NCBI RefSeq assembly: GCF_946190065.1
Contig: NZ_CAMHZD010000006.1
Location: 46,642 to 110,641 of the forward strand
DNA length: 64,000 bases
Reading direction: 5' to 3'
Origin: Streptococcus mitis
GTDB lineage: Bacteria; Bacillota; Bacilli; Lactobacillales; Streptococcaceae
The position numbers and the translations under genes were made by a program. The notes beneath the pieces were generated by a model, which was not told the origin of the DNA, did not search any database, and worked only from the letters and a program-made list of their open reading frames with translations. How positions within the stretch are numbered: position 1 is the first letter of the stretch; the number at the start of each line of letters is the position of its first letter. This document shows, in pieces, positions 1-9,211 of this stretch.

Positions 1-537
1 AAAGGAAAGAAGGTTCCAGAAAATCTAATTAAGATTGAGGAAGAAGAATCCAACGAAATCGAAGCTGGTACAATCATGAAACAAAGTTTGCCGGAGGGAA
101 CAACCTACGATCTTAGCAAGGCAACTCAAATAGTTCTGACTGTTGCTAAAAAAGTAAATTCTATTTCAATGCCAAGTTATATTGGTTCTAGCCGAGAATT
201 TGCAGTCAATAATCTTACACAGATATATGAAGTTAAAAAAGCCAATATCGAAGTTGTAGAAGTGTCTACAGCTCCTGAAGGAACAGCTGAGGGGACTGTT
301 GTAGAGCAAAGTCCAAAACCGGGTGAAAAGGTAGATTTAAACACCACTCGTGTTAAAATTTCTATTTATAAAGCGAAACAAACTCATTCTTCTTCAACTT
401 CTTCATCCTCATCCTCTTCTTCGTCCTCAAGTTCTTCTCGGAAACCTAACGAACAAGGGGATGCAGAATCCACTCCAACACAGGGAAATCCGCAAGGTAA
501 TTCACAACGAGGAGATACTTCCCGAGACAATCCATAG
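1..537 (+). CDS. stkP: Ser/Thr protein kinase StkP, C-terminal part (PASTA domains)
   Basis: The reading frame is open from base 1 to the TAG at 535-537, so only the end of the gene is present. The visible part is the extracellular region. It holds the end of one PASTA domain (about residues 1-51) and a complete last PASTA domain (about 52-121, with the motifs [13 protein letters not shown] and RVKISIYK). StkP is the membrane kinase that senses peptidoglycan and controls septal wall synthesis and division. Here the last PASTA domain is followed by a tail of about 55 residues: a serine run (16 of 17 residues Ser) and then a hydrophilic Gln/Asn/Pro-rich end. As far as I recall, pneumococcal StkP stops shortly after the last PASTA domain, so this tail is unusual. 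The kinase domain lies upstream of the window and cannot be checked. Confidence 0.92.
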   Translation, partial: KGKKVPENLIKIEEEESNEIEAGTIMKQSLPEGTTYDLSKATQIVLTVAKKVNSISMPSYIGSSREFAVNNLTQIYEVKKANIEVVEVSTAPEGTAEGTVVEQSPKPGEKVDLNTTRVKISIYKAKQTHSSSTSSSSSSSSSSSSSRKPNEQGDAESTPTQGNPQGNSQRGDTSRDNP

Positions 538-546
538 TGATACTAG

Positions 547-582
547 AATCTTTGTCATGATTTCGTGGCAAAGATTTTTTTT
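547..582 (+). terminator. Rho-independent terminator after stkP
   Basis: An AATCTTTG / CAAAGATT stem with further CATG/CGTG pairing is followed by eight T. It lies ten bases after the stkP stop. Confidence 0.8.
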
Positions 583-631
583 GACTCCAGATTTGTGATA
601 GAATAGAGGGAGTTGATAAAAGGAGGCAAGT

Positions 632-1390
632 ATGGAAGAATCAAAAGAACTAAATGCCGTCATCGATGTGATTATGCTAGCAGGGACCATTCTCTTAAAA
701 AGTGGTTCAGAGATTCATCGTGTAGAAGATACCATGATTCGTATTGCTCATTCGCAGGGGATTGTGGATTGCAATGTTCTTGCCATGCCTGCCGCTATCT
801 TTTTCTCCATTGAAAATACCAATATTTCGCGTATGAAGCGCGTGACCTCCTCTTCTTATAACATCGAAAAAGTCTGTGATGTCAACCAGATTTCTCGTCA
901 GTTGGTAGGTGGAAAGCTTGATTTAGAGACAGCCTTCAAGCAATTGACAGCCTTGCAAGCCCAACCCCTTCCCTATACCAAGTTGCAGGTAACTCTGGCT
1001 GCGACCTTTAGCGCTCCTTTCTTTTCAATTATGTTTAGTGGAAATATCTACGACGCACTTGGGGCAGGAGTGGCGACTTTATTTGGTTTTGCCTTTTCTC
1101 TCTATGTGGAGAAGTTTATCCGAATTCCCTTTGTGACAGCCTTTGCTGGAGCCTTTGTCTTTGGGATGATTGCCCAATTTTGGGCTCGCTACACAGGTTT
1201 TCCTTCAACGGCAGATTTGATTATAGCTGGTGCGGTTATGCCTTTTGTACCAGGTATTGCCTTGACCAATGCGGTCCGTGATATTATGACTAACCACATA
1301 AACTCTGGTATGAGCAAGATGTTTGAATCCCTACTCATTACCCTAGCTTTAGGGGCAGGAACTTCTGTCGCCTTGGTATTGATGAACTAA
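632..1390 (+). CDS. Threonine/serine exporter ThrE-family protein, N-terminal half-type subunit
   Basis: The 252-residue protein matches the ThrE N-terminal (DUF1212) family. It has a soluble N-terminal part with the typical IHRVEDTM stretch near residue 30. About five membrane helices follow from roughly residue 120. Family members export threonine or serine from the cytoplasm. The start ATG has a strong GGAGG ribosome site, and a likely extended -10 (TGATAGAAT) lies at 596-604. The next gene begins two bases after the stop and encodes the matching C-terminal half, so the pair is a split ThrE. The substrate is inferred from the family and could be another small amino acid or peptide. Confidence 0.8.
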   Translation: MEESKELNAVIDVIMLAGTILLKSGSEIHRVEDTMIRIAHSQGIVDCNVLAMPAAIFFSIENTNISRMKRVTSSSYNIEKVCDVNQISRQLVGGKLDLETAFKQLTALQAQPLPYTKLQVTLAATFSAPFFSIMFSGNIYDALGAGVATLFGFAFSLYVEKFIRIPFVTAFAGAFVFGMIAQFWARYTGFPSTADLIIAGAVMPFVPGIALTNAVRDIMTNHINSGMSKMFESLLITLALGAGTSVALVLMN

Positions 1391-1391
1391 T

Positions 1392-1841
1392 ATGACACTA
1401 ACAACCTTTTTATTACAAGCAGTAGCAAGTCTTCTTGCCATTATCACTTTTTTAATCGTACTCAATGTGCAACGCTCTATGCTCTTACCTGGCGGGATTT
1501 TGGGCATGGCTGTCTGGCTGATTTATCTCTTGCTCAAGGAACCAACCAATGTCATTGTAGCCACCTTCATTGCGGCCATTATTGGTTCTTGTGTCAGCCA
1601 GATTTTGAGTATTCTTTATAAGACCCCTGCTGTGGTCTTTATCTTGGCCATCTTGGCACCTCTGGTTCCGGGTTATCTCTCCTATCGGACAACTGCCTTT
1701 TTTGTGACGGGAGATTACAGTCATGCCATTGCTAGTGCAACCTTGGTTGTTATGTTGGCTTTGGTGATTTCCATTGGAATGGCTAGTGGAACAGTAATTC
1801 TCAGACTCTATTCCTACTTAAGAAAGCAGCATAATAGTTAG
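1392..1841 (+). CDS. Threonine/serine exporter ThrE_2-family subunit (DUF3815)
   Basis: This 149-residue, very hydrophobic protein has about four to five membrane helices and corresponds to the C-terminal half of fused ThrE exporters. It starts two bases after the upstream ThrE gene, with only a weak ribosome site, which suggests translational coupling. The two products presumably form one transporter in the membrane. A strong terminator follows, closing a two-gene operon. Confidence 0.78.
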   Translation: MTLTTFLLQAVASLLAIITFLIVLNVQRSMLLPGGILGMAVWLIYLLLKEPTNVIVATFIAAIIGSCVSQILSILYKTPAVVFILAILAPLVPGYLSYRTTAFFVTGDYSHAIASATLVVMLALVISIGMASGTVILRLYSYLRKQHNS

Positions 1842-1851
1842 ATTGAAAAGT

Positions 1852-1880
1852 GACTTGATTTGGTGAATCAAGTCTTTTTT
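1852..1880 (+). terminator. Rho-independent terminator after the ThrE pair
   Basis: A perfect GACTTGATT / AATCAAGTC stem with a five-base loop is followed by six T. Confidence 0.9.
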
Positions 1881-1954
1881 CTCTCTTTTACTGCCATTTG
1901 TGATAAAATAGTATAGAACGATTTTTTACAATGAATGATAAAACAGAGGTAAAT

Positions 1955-3127
1955 ATGACAATCGGTATTGATAAGATTGGTTTTGCAACCAGTCAATATG
2001 TCTTGAAATTACAAGACTTAGCAGAAGCGAGGGGAATTGACCCTGAAAAATTAAGCAAAGGACTCTTGCTCAAGGAATTGAGTATTGCCCCCCTAACTGA
2101 GGATATTGTGACCTTGGCGGCGAGTGCAAGTGACTCTATTTTAACTGAGCAAGAAAGACAAGAAATTGATATGGTCATTGTGGCTACCGAGTCAGGAATT
2201 GACCAGAGTAAGGCTGCAGCCGTCTTTGTGCATGGCTTGCTGGGCATCCAGCCCTTTGCTCGTAGTTTCGAGATTAAAGAAGCCTGCTATGGAGCGACAG
2301 CTGCCCTCCATTATGCCAAATTGCATGTGGAAAATTCTCCAGAGTCCAAAGTCTTAGTCATCGCCAGTGACATTGCCAAGTACGGTATTGAAACTCCAGG
2401 AGAACCCACTCAGGGTGCTGGAAGTGTGGCTATGTTGATTACACAAAATCCACGCATTATGGCCTTTAATAATGACAATGTAGCCCAGACTCGTGATATC
2501 ATGGATTTCTGGCGTCCAAATTACTCGACAACTCCGTATGTAAATGGTGTTTACTCTACCCAACAATACTTAGATAGCTTGAAAACGACTTGGCTTGAAT
2601 ACCAAAAACGCTACCAGCTTACTTTGGATGATTTTGCGGCTGTTTGCTTCCACTTGCCTTATCCTAAATTAGCGCTAAAAGGCTTGAAAAAAATCATGGA
2701 TAAGAGCTTGCCTCAAGAGAAAAAAGACCTCTTGCAAAAGCATTTTGACCAGTCTATTCTCTACAGTCAAAAGGTGGGGAATATCTATACAGGTTCCCTC
2801 TTCCTCGGACTCTTGTCTCTCTTAGAAAATACAGATAGCTTGAAGGCTGGGGATAAAATTGCCCTTTATAGTTACGGAAGTGGGGCTGTAGCTGAGTTCT
2901 TCAGTGGTGAATTGGTTGAAGGATATGAAGCTTATCTGGATAAAGACCGCTTGAACAAACTTGACCAACGAACTGCCCTATCCGTTGCAGACTATGAAAA
3001 GGTCTTCTTTGAGGAAGTAGACTTAGATGAAACAAACTCTGCCCAGTTTGCTGGCTATGAAAATCAAGATTTTGCCTTGGTTGAAATTGTCGACCACCAA
3101 CGCCGTTATAGCAAGGTTGAAAAATAA
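1955..3127 (+). CDS. mvaS: Hydroxymethylglutaryl-CoA synthase
   Basis: MvaS condenses acetyl-CoA with acetoacetyl-CoA to HMG-CoA, the entry to the mevalonate route that streptococci use for isoprenoids. From the ATG at 1955 the protein is 390 residues, the usual bacterial length. The catalytic Glu79 (in VIVATES) and the acyl-carrying Cys111 (in EACYGATAAL) are at their classical positions. An upstream in-frame ATG at 1931 would add eight residues, but only 1955 has a good ribosome site (AGAGG, seven bases before it). mvaA follows with its ATG overlapping this stop by one base, so the two are co-transcribed. A -10-like TAAAAT lies at 1904-1909. Confidence 0.95.
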   Translation: MTIGIDKIGFATSQYVLKLQDLAEARGIDPEKLSKGLLLKELSIAPLTEDIVTLAASASDSILTEQERQEIDMVIVATESGIDQSKAAAVFVHGLLGIQPFARSFEIKEACYGATAALHYAKLHVENSPESKVLVIASDIAKYGIETPGEPTQGAGSVAMLITQNPRIMAFNNDNVAQTRDIMDFWRPNYSTTPYVNGVYSTQQYLDSLKTTWLEYQKRYQLTLDDFAAVCFHLPYPKLALKGLKKIMDKSLPQEKKDLLQKHFDQSILYSQKVGNIYTGSLFLGLLSLLENTDSLKAGDKIALYSYGSGAVAEFFSGELVEGYEAYLDKDRLNKLDQRTALSVADYEKVFFEEVDLDETNSAQFAGYENQDFALVEIVDHQRRYSKVEK

Positions 3128-4401
3128 TGAAAATGAGTTGGAATGGATTTTCTAAAAAATCATACCAAGAGCGCCTCGAGCTGTTAAAAGCTCAGGCGCT
3201 CCTTAGTCCTGAGAGACAAGAGAGTTTGGAGCAGGATGAACAGATGAGTGTGACTGTGGCAGACCAGCTGAGTGAGAATGTAGTGGGAACTTTTTCTCTG
3301 CCTTATTCGCTGGTTCCAGAGGTTCTTGTCAACGGTCAGGAATACACCGTTCCCTATGTAACAGAAGAACCGTCCGTGGTTGCAGCGGCCAGCTATGCCA
3401 GTAAAATCATCAAGCGTACAGGAGGTTTTACTGCACAAGTTCATAAGCGTCAGATGATTGGACAGGTAGCTCTTTATCAAGTTGCTGATCCTGAACAAGT
3501 GCAAGAGAAGATTACCAGTAAGAAAGCGGAGCTCTTGGAACTTGCCAATCAAGCCTATCCTTCTATCGTCAAACGGGGGGGTGGGGCGCGTGATTTACAT
3601 GTAGAGCAGATAAATGGCGAAACAGCCTTCCTTGTTGTTTATCTCCATGTTGATACCCAAGAAGCCATGGGAGCCAATATGCTCAACACCATGCTGGAAG
3701 CCTTGAAGCCTGTCTTAGAAGAACTTAGTCAAGGACAGAGCCTTATGGGAATTTTGTCCAACTACGCGACCGATTCTCTGGTGACGGCAAGCTGTCGCAT
3801 CGCCTTTCGCTACTTGAGCCGCCAAAAGGATCAAGGACGAGAGATTGCGGAGAAAATTGCCTTGGCTAGTCAGTTTGCGCAAGCTGATCCTTACCGAGCA
3901 GCCACCCATAATAAAGGGATTTTTAACGGCATTGATGCCATTTTGATTGCCACTGGTAATGACTGGCGTGCCATCGAAGCTGGGGCCCATGCTTTTGCCA
4001 GTCAAGATGGAAGCTACCAAGGTCTTAGTCAATGGACGCTGGACCTTGAAAGAGAAGAATTGGTCGGTCAGATGACCTTACCCATGCCTGTAGCGACCAA
4101 GGGTGGTTCTATCGGCCTCAACCCTCGTGTGGCCCTCAGTCATGAACTACTGGGAAATCCTTCTGCCAAAGAATTAGCTCAGATTATTGTTTCTATCGGG
4201 CTAGCCCAAAACTTTGCAGCCCTCAAAGCCTTGGTAAGTACAGGAATCCAGCAAGGACACATGAAATTGCAGGCCAAATCCTTAGCACTCATAGCAGGTG
4301 CCAGTGAATCCGAGGTAGCTCCCCTAGTCGAGCTCCTCATCGCAGAGAAAACCTTTAACCTAGAAACAGCCCAGCACTATCTCCAAAACTTAAGATCATA
4401 A
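3127..4401 (+). CDS. mvaA: Hydroxymethylglutaryl-CoA reductase (class II)
   Basis: MvaA reduces HMG-CoA to mevalonate, the step after MvaS. The 424-residue length is typical of class II bacterial reductases. The ENVVGTFSLPYSLVPEVLVN start of the catalytic domain, the TEEPSVVAAASYAS motif with the catalytic Glu near residue 80, and MGANMLNTM near residue 180 are all visible. The ATG shares its A with the mvaS stop codon (TAATG), a sign of translational coupling. A strong terminator follows within three bases of the stop. Confidence 0.95.
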   Translation: MKMSWNGFSKKSYQERLELLKAQALLSPERQESLEQDEQMSVTVADQLSENVVGTFSLPYSLVPEVLVNGQEYTVPYVTEEPSVVAAASYASKIIKRTGGFTAQVHKRQMIGQVALYQVADPEQVQEKITSKKAELLELANQAYPSIVKRGGGARDLHVEQINGETAFLVVYLHVDTQEAMGANMLNTMLEALKPVLEELSQGQSLMGILSNYATDSLVTASCRIAFRYLSRQKDQGREIAEKIALASQFAQADPYRAATHNKGIFNGIDAILIATGNDWRAIEAGAHAFASQDGSYQGLSQWTLDLEREELVGQMTLPMPVATKGGSIGLNPRVALSHELLGNPSAKELAQIIVSIGLAQNFAALKALVSTGIQQGHMKLQAKSLALIAGASESEVAPLVELLIAEKTFNLETAQHYLQNLRS

Positions 4402-4403
4402 AA

Positions 4404-4433
4404 AAACTCAGACCGATCGGTCTGAGTTTTCTT
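4404..4433 (+). terminator. Rho-independent terminator after mvaA
   Basis: A perfect palindrome AAACTCAGACC-GATC-GGTCTGAGTTT is followed by T-rich sequence. Its symmetry and leading A run would let it also work for the leftward scr transcript. Confidence 0.9.
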
Positions 4434-4439
4434 GTGCTT

Positions 4440-4544
4440 ATACTCTTCGAAAATCAAATTCAAACCACGTCAGCTTCGCCTTGCCGTACTCAAGTACAGC
4501 CTGCGGCTAGCTTCCTAGTTTGCTCTTTGATTTTCATTGAGTAT
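4440..4544 (+). repeat. BOX element (boxA-boxC type)
   Basis: The element begins ATACTCTTCGAAAATC, carries the boxA core CACGTCAGCTTCGCCTTGCC, and ends with boxC (GGCTAGCTTCCTAGTTTGC to CATTGAGTAT). No boxB is present. It lies between mvaA and scrR, and its right end overlaps the scrR stop codon by one base. Confidence 0.93.
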
Positions 4545-5509
4545 TAAATACTTTTTCCAGGTAATAGAGTAACTGGTAAGAAGTAACCTGTTGTGGCGAC
4601 TTCCTTGCCTTCGATCTTCTGCAAGAGGAGGTCAACGGTAAGGCAGGCAATCTCTTCCAAAGGTTGCTTGATGGTCGCGAGTTGAGGGTAGTAATTCTCG
4701 ATAAAGTAGGTCCCATCATAGCCGATGACCTTGAGTTCTTCTGGGACAGAAATGCCAAGTTCTTGAGCAATTTTAATGACCAGAATAGCTGTCAAATCAT
4801 CCGAAGCAAAGATGGCATCTGGTTTTTGTCGAGTTAAGATATTCTTGATTTCCATTTCTTTTCTGACAGGAGAAAAGTCACTGGAAACATTGATAATAGG
4901 AGCTTTTGGGAGTACGGATGCAAAACCAGCGTGGCGCAGTCCAGTTGGCGAATTGGAATTGTCATTCCCTGTAATCATGATGATAGACTGGGCGCCTGTC
5001 TTAACCAGGGTCTGGGCCGCCAGAACTCCACCAGCATAGTTGTCAGAGGAAACGACAGGAATATCTGGTGACAGATTTCGGTCAAAGGAAATAATCGGTG
5101 CTGTCACGCGATTGTAGTCTTCAATTCCCAAGTTATGACTACCAGAAATGATGCCGTCCACCTGATTGGCTTCCAACATTTCGATGTATTCACGTTCCTT
5201 CTCAGAATCGTGCTCACTGTTGCAGATGATGGTCTTGTAACCATTTTTGAAGAGTTGGTGTTCCAGCTTATCAATCAATTCTGCATAGAAAACATTGGAA
5301 ATATTGGGGAAAATCAAACCGATTAACTTAGCTGATTTTCCTTGCAAACTACGAGCCAGGTTGTTGGGTTTATAGCCCAATTCCCGCATGGCTTCATTGA
5401 CTTTTTGGATGGTTTTCTCAGAGAGATAACCTTTTTTATTGATAACCCGAGAAACGGTAGTAGGGCTGACGCCTGCAAGTTTAGCGACATCAGTTAGTTT
5501 TGCGACCAT
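4544..5509 (-). CDS. scrR: LacI-family sucrose operon repressor
   Basis: This 321-residue LacI-type regulator has an N-terminal helix-turn-helix (LTDVAKLAGVSPTTVSRVIN, residues 4-23) and a periplasmic-binding-like effector domain from about residue 60. It is the last gene of the leftward scrB-scrR unit and overlaps the end of scrB by 20 bases. By location and family it represses the scr genes and responds to a sucrose or fructose derivative. Likely operators are the CG-centred palindromes at 7033-7048 and 7203-7218. The stop codon coincides with the end of a BOX element. Confidence 0.92.
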   Translation of the reverse strand: MVAKLTDVAKLAGVSPTTVSRVINKKGYLSEKTIQKVNEAMRELGYKPNNLARSLQGKSAKLIGLIFPNISNVFYAELIDKLEHQLFKNGYKTIICNSEHDSEKEREYIEMLEANQVDGIISGSHNLGIEDYNRVTAPIISFDRNLSPDIPVVSSDNYAGGVLAAQTLVKTGAQSIIMITGNDNSNSPTGLRHAGFASVLPKAPIINVSSDFSPVRKEMEIKNILTRQKPDAIFASDDLTAILVIKIAQELGISVPEELKVIGYDGTYFIENYYPQLATIKQPLEEIACLTVDLLLQKIEGKEVATTGYFLPVTLLPGKSI

Positions 5510-6944
5510 AATCTAATTCATAGTAAGTTCCAGTTGGGTTTCCAGATTTGATCAGGATACCATTTTGGTCCGCATGTGGGAAGACACGACCGGAAAATAC
5601 TTTTTCTCCTTTATTGATGAAAATTTCAAAGACAGAGTTATCGATGAAAATCGTAGCAGTAGTAGCTTGATTATCGATAGAGCAAGAACGAGTTGTTCCA
5701 AATTCTTGAGCATACTGTTCTCCAGCCTGGCTACGATCCACTGTCACTTGACCATTTACAAGGTCAAAGTTGATTGAAAGTCCCTTACCTTCTTTATCAG
5801 CAAGTAGGACAATTTCGCTCTGGCTATTAGCTGCCAAGTTGAGTTCGAGTTCGTATGTGTTCTTGGTTTGAACACGGTTTGAGAAGGCTTCTTCAGAGGC
5901 ACGAAGGCCCTTGATAGCTGCGACTGGGTATTGGTAGAGCTTGCCGTCTTTGATAGTGAGTTCCTTGACCAAAGAGAAGGTTCCTTGGTGGTCAAAACGG
6001 TCAGATGGATATGAAACATCAGGTAAACCAAGCCAGCTAACAGCTAGAGCACGTCCATCAGGAGCGTTGAAGGCTTGAGTTGCATAGGCTTCGAAACCAT
6101 GGTCCATGTTTTGAAGTTGAGACACATCTACCATTTTGGCATTTTCAGGATCAAAGGAAGCCCCAATCTTATACATATTTGGATAGATATTGTCGTAGTC
6201 TAGAACTTTTTTATCCAATCCTTGTGGGCAGTAGAGAAGGACAGGTTGATCCCCTACAAAGACTAGATTTGGGCACTCCATCATATAAGCAGTGCGGTCA
6301 TTGTTGAAGTCAAGGTCTCCGACTTCTTGCCAGTTAGTGTAATCATTATCGACAGCCTTGTGGAGACGGACAAATCCTTTTTTCTCTAAATCTTGACCGC
6401 CAACGATAGCGTAGTATTGGCCTTTAAAGTTAAAAATCTGTGGATCTCGGAAGTGGTCAGTAGCATCAGTAGGTTGATCAATCAAGATTTTGTCAATCTT
6501 TTCAATCTTTCCATCCCTGTCCACTAAGGCACCAATCTGGTAAGGATGGCGAATCCAATACTCATCACGGACATTTCCTGTATAAAATAAGAACAATTGA
6601 TCGCCAAACTGCATGGCAGAACCTGAGTAAGCACCGTGGCTATCTAATGGAGTATCAGGTAGGACCTTAACTCCAGTTTCTGAAAAATGAACTAAATCAT
6701 CACTTTCAAGTTGAACCCAAGATTTCAAACCGTGAGCTGCACCAAAGGGGAAATTTTGGTAAAAGACAACCCACTTGCCATCGAAATAAGAAAAACCATT
6801 TGGGTCATTTAAAAGACCTTGCTTGGGCTCAATGTGATAGCTTGTATGCCATGGAGACTGAGCCATATTTTCTTGAATTTGTTTGATTTCATCTTGTGTC
6901 CAATCTTCATAGCGTCTATAACGACGCTCAGTAGTCCATTCCAT
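5490..6944 (-). CDS. scrB: Sucrose-6-phosphate hydrolase (GH32)
   Basis: ScrB cleaves the sucrose-6-phosphate delivered by the ScrA PTS into glucose-6-phosphate and fructose. The protein is 484 residues from the chosen start. The GH32 signatures are visible: the nucleophile motif NDPNG near residue 50 (GLLNDPNGFSYFDG), FRDPQIF in the middle, and the acid/base MMECPNL. A beta-sandwich C-terminal domain follows. The start at 6944 is preferred because GGAGGG lies eight bases before it, whereas the in-frame ATG at 6959 overlaps that ribosome site. scrR follows with a 20-base overlap. Confidence 0.94.
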   Translation of the reverse strand: MEWTTERRYRRYEDWTQDEIKQIQENMAQSPWHTSYHIEPKQGLLNDPNGFSYFDGKWVVFYQNFPFGAAHGLKSWVQLESDDLVHFSETGVKVLPDTPLDSHGAYSGSAMQFGDQLFLFYTGNVRDEYWIRHPYQIGALVDRDGKIEKIDKILIDQPTDATDHFRDPQIFNFKGQYYAIVGGQDLEKKGFVRLHKAVDNDYTNWQEVGDLDFNNDRTAYMMECPNLVFVGDQPVLLYCPQGLDKKVLDYDNIYPNMYKIGASFDPENAKMVDVSQLQNMDHGFEAYATQAFNAPDGRALAVSWLGLPDVSYPSDRFDHQGTFSLVKELTIKDGKLYQYPVAAIKGLRASEEAFSNRVQTKNTYELELNLAANSQSEIVLLADKEGKGLSINFDLVNGQVTVDRSQAGEQYAQEFGTTRSCSIDNQATTATIFIDNSVFEIFINKGEKVFSGRVFPHADQNGILIKSGNPTGTYYELDYGRKTN

Positions 6945-7306
6945 TTGTATTCCCTCCATAAATTCTACTATCTTTATAGTAAACGTTTCCTTTTAAAAAA
7001 GCAAGTCTTTTATATCAGATTTAAGAAAAAAATGTCAAACGATTGACAGAAAATAGAATCTCTTTTATATGAAAATCAATGAAAATGTGAAAGTTTTTGA
7101 AAATTGTATAGCAAAAATCTTTTAATAATAAGCATTTATTAGGAATATTCTTTTGAAAAATAGCAAAAACAATCAAAATCCATAATAAACAAAAACTTTT
7201 TCTGCAAAACGCTTGACATATTTTTGAAAGATGATAAAATAATACTCGTAGGGCGAATAAATCGCTTTCAAACAAGAACAAATTTTTTATAAGGAGATTT
7301 TTGCAA
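6945..7306. promoter_or_regulatory. Divergent scrB / scrA control region
   Basis: This 362-base spacer is AT-rich and has no gene. Leftward, TTGCTT (7004-6999) and a TACTAT-like -10 flank an AAACGTTT palindrome at 6981-6988. Rightward, TTGACA at 7213-7218 and TAAAAT at 7235-7240 (16-base spacer) form the scrA promoter. Two related 16-base sites match LacI-family operators: TGTCAAACGATTGACA at 7033-7048 and TGCAAAACGCTTGACA at 7203-7218. The second covers the scrA -35. They agree at 13 of 16 positions. A ScrR loop repressing both directions is inferred. CcpA could also use the CG-centred sites. Confidence 0.75.
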
Positions 7307-9211
7307 ATGACCAATACAGAAATTGCAAAAAAAGTCATCGAAGCCTTGGGCGGACGTGAGAATGTTAACAGTGTAGCCCACTGTGCAACTCGCCTCCGTG
7401 TTATGGTGAAAGATGAAGCAAAGATTAACAAAGATGCTATCGAGAGCTTGGAAAAAGTTCAAGGTGCTTTCTTTAACTCAGGTCAATACCAAATCATCTT
7501 TGGTACTGGTACAGTAAACAAGATGTACGATGAGGTCGTAGCTCTTGGTTTACCAACTTCTACTAAAGCTGAAATGAAAGCAGAAGCTGCTAAACAAGGA
7601 AATTGGTTCCAACGTGCTATCCGTACTTTCGGTGATGTCTTTGTACCACTTTTGCCAGCAATCGTTGCTACTGGTTTGTTTATGGGAATTCGTGGGGCTA
7701 TTGTTCAAGATCAAGTTTTGGCTTTGTTTGGAACAACTGCGGAAGCTTTTAAAGCAACAAACTTCTATACTTATTCAGTTGTATTGACGGATACAGCCTT
7801 CGCCTTCTTCCCAGCTTTGATCTGTTGGTCAGCCTTCCGTGTATTCGGTGGGAATCCTTTAATTGGTCTGGTTCTAGGGTTGATGATGGTTAACTCAGCC
7901 TTACCAAATGCTTGGGCTGTTGCTTCTGGTGATGCTCAGCCAATTATGTTCTTTGGTTTTATCAAGGTTGTAGGTTATCAAAACTCAGTTTTACCAGCTT
8001 TCTTCGTCGGATTGACCGGTGCGAAGCTCGAAAAGTGGTTACGTAAGCGTATCCCAGATGTATTAGACTTACTCCTTGTACCATTCTTGACTTTCTTGGT
8101 GATGTCTATTTTGGCCTTGTTTGTCATTGGACCTGTATTCCATGAAGTTGAAAGCTACGTTAAAATCGCTACTGTTTGGTTGCTCAGTCTCCCAATGGGT
8201 CTAGGTGGATTAATCCTTGGTGGTGTTCATCAGGTCATCGTCGTTACAGGTGTCCACCATATCTTCAACTTATTAGAATCTAACTTAGTAACTTCTACAG
8301 GTTCAGATCCTCTTAATGCTATTATTACAGCGGCTATGACTGCTCAACTTGGAGCAACCCTTGCTGTTGGTGTGAAAACAAAGAATCCAAAAATTAAAGC
8401 TCTTGCCTTCCCAGCTGCACTTTCTGCTGGGCTTGGTATCACTGAACCAGCTATTTTTGGTATTAATCTTCGCTATGGTAAACCGTTTATCATGGGACTT
8501 ATCGCTGGTGCTGCTGGTGGTTGGTTAGCGAACATCCTAGGTTTGGCAGGTACTAGTTTTGGCATTACTATCATTCCTGGAACACTTCTCTACATAAATG
8601 GTCAACTTCTCAAGTATATCTTTATGGTTCTAGTAACAACTGCTCTTGGTTTCGGATTGACTTATGCTTTTGGCTACAAAGAAGAAACAGAAGTGGCAGA
8701 AGAAACAACTTCTGAAGAAGCTACAGAGGTAAATGAGGAAATTCCAGCAGCCCTTCAAAACGAAACAATCCAAACACCAATCGTTGGTGACGTTGTAGCT
8801 CTTGCTGATGTCAATGACCCAGTCTTCTCAAGTGGAGCTATGGGACAAGGTATCGCTGTGAAACCTAGCCAAGGTGTGGTCTATGCACCAGCTGATGCTG
8901 AAGTTTCAATCGCCTTTGCAACAGGACACGCCTTTGGTTTGAAAACAACTAATGGTGCTGAAGTCTTGATCCACGTTGGTATTGACACTGTAACAATGAA
9001 CGGTGAAGGTTTCGAACAAAAAGTTGCCCAAGGTGACAAGGTGAAAGCAGGCGATGTTCTTGGAACATTTGACTCAAACAAAATCGCTGCAGCTGGTCTT
9101 GATGATACAACAATGGTTATCGTTACAAACACAGCTGACTACGCTTCAGTAGCTCCAGTCGCAACAGGTTCAGTTGCGAAGGGGGATGCTGTGATTGAAG
9201 TGAAAATCTAA
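7307..9211 (+). CDS. scrA: PTS sucrose-specific EIIBCA component
   Basis: ScrA is the membrane permease that imports sucrose and phosphorylates it. The 634-residue protein contains EIIB (residues 1-85, phosphocysteine Cys26 in VAHCATRLRV) and then the multi-helix EIIC (about 105-460). A Glu/Thr-rich linker leads to a glucose-type EIIA (about 490-634), with the phosphohistidine His556 in VLIHVGIDTV and a supporting His in TGHAFGL. A TTG lies six bases upstream in frame, but the ATG at 7307 has GGAG at the right distance. The gene is divergent from scrB, and its stop overlaps the start of a BOX element. Confidence 0.95.
   Translation: MTNTEIAKKVIEALGGRENVNSVAHCATRLRVMVKDEAKINKDAIESLEKVQGAFFNSGQYQIIFGTGTVNKMYDEVVALGLPTSTKAEMKAEAAKQGNWFQRAIRTFGDVFVPLLPAIVATGLFMGIRGAIVQDQVLALFGTTAEAFKATNFYTYSVVLTDTAFAFFPALICWSAFRVFGGNPLIGLVLGLMMVNSALPNAWAVASGDAQPIMFFGFIKVVGYQNSVLPAFFVGLTGAKLEKWLRKRIPDVLDLLLVPFLTFLVMSILALFVIGPVFHEVESYVKIATVWLLSLPMGLGGLILGGVHQVIVVTGVHHIFNLLESNLVTSTGSDPLNAIITAAMTAQLGATLAVGVKTKNPKIKALAFPAALSAGLGITEPAIFGINLRYGKPFIMGLIAGAAGGWLANILGLAGTSFGITIIPGTLLYINGQLLKYIFMVLVTTALGFGLTYAFGYKEETEVAEETTSEEATEVNEEIPAALQNETIQTPIVGDVVALADVNDPVFSSGAMGQGIAVKPSQGVVYAPADAEVSIAFATGHAFGLKTTNGAEVLIHVGIDTVTMNGEGFEQKVAQGDKVKAGDVLGTFDSNKIAAAGLDDTTMVIVTNTADYASVAPVATGSVAKGDAVIEVKI

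Noticed and set aside
7021-7431. Minus-strand frames around the scrA start
   Set aside because: They cross the promoter and the opposite strand of the EIIB domain, with no support as genes.
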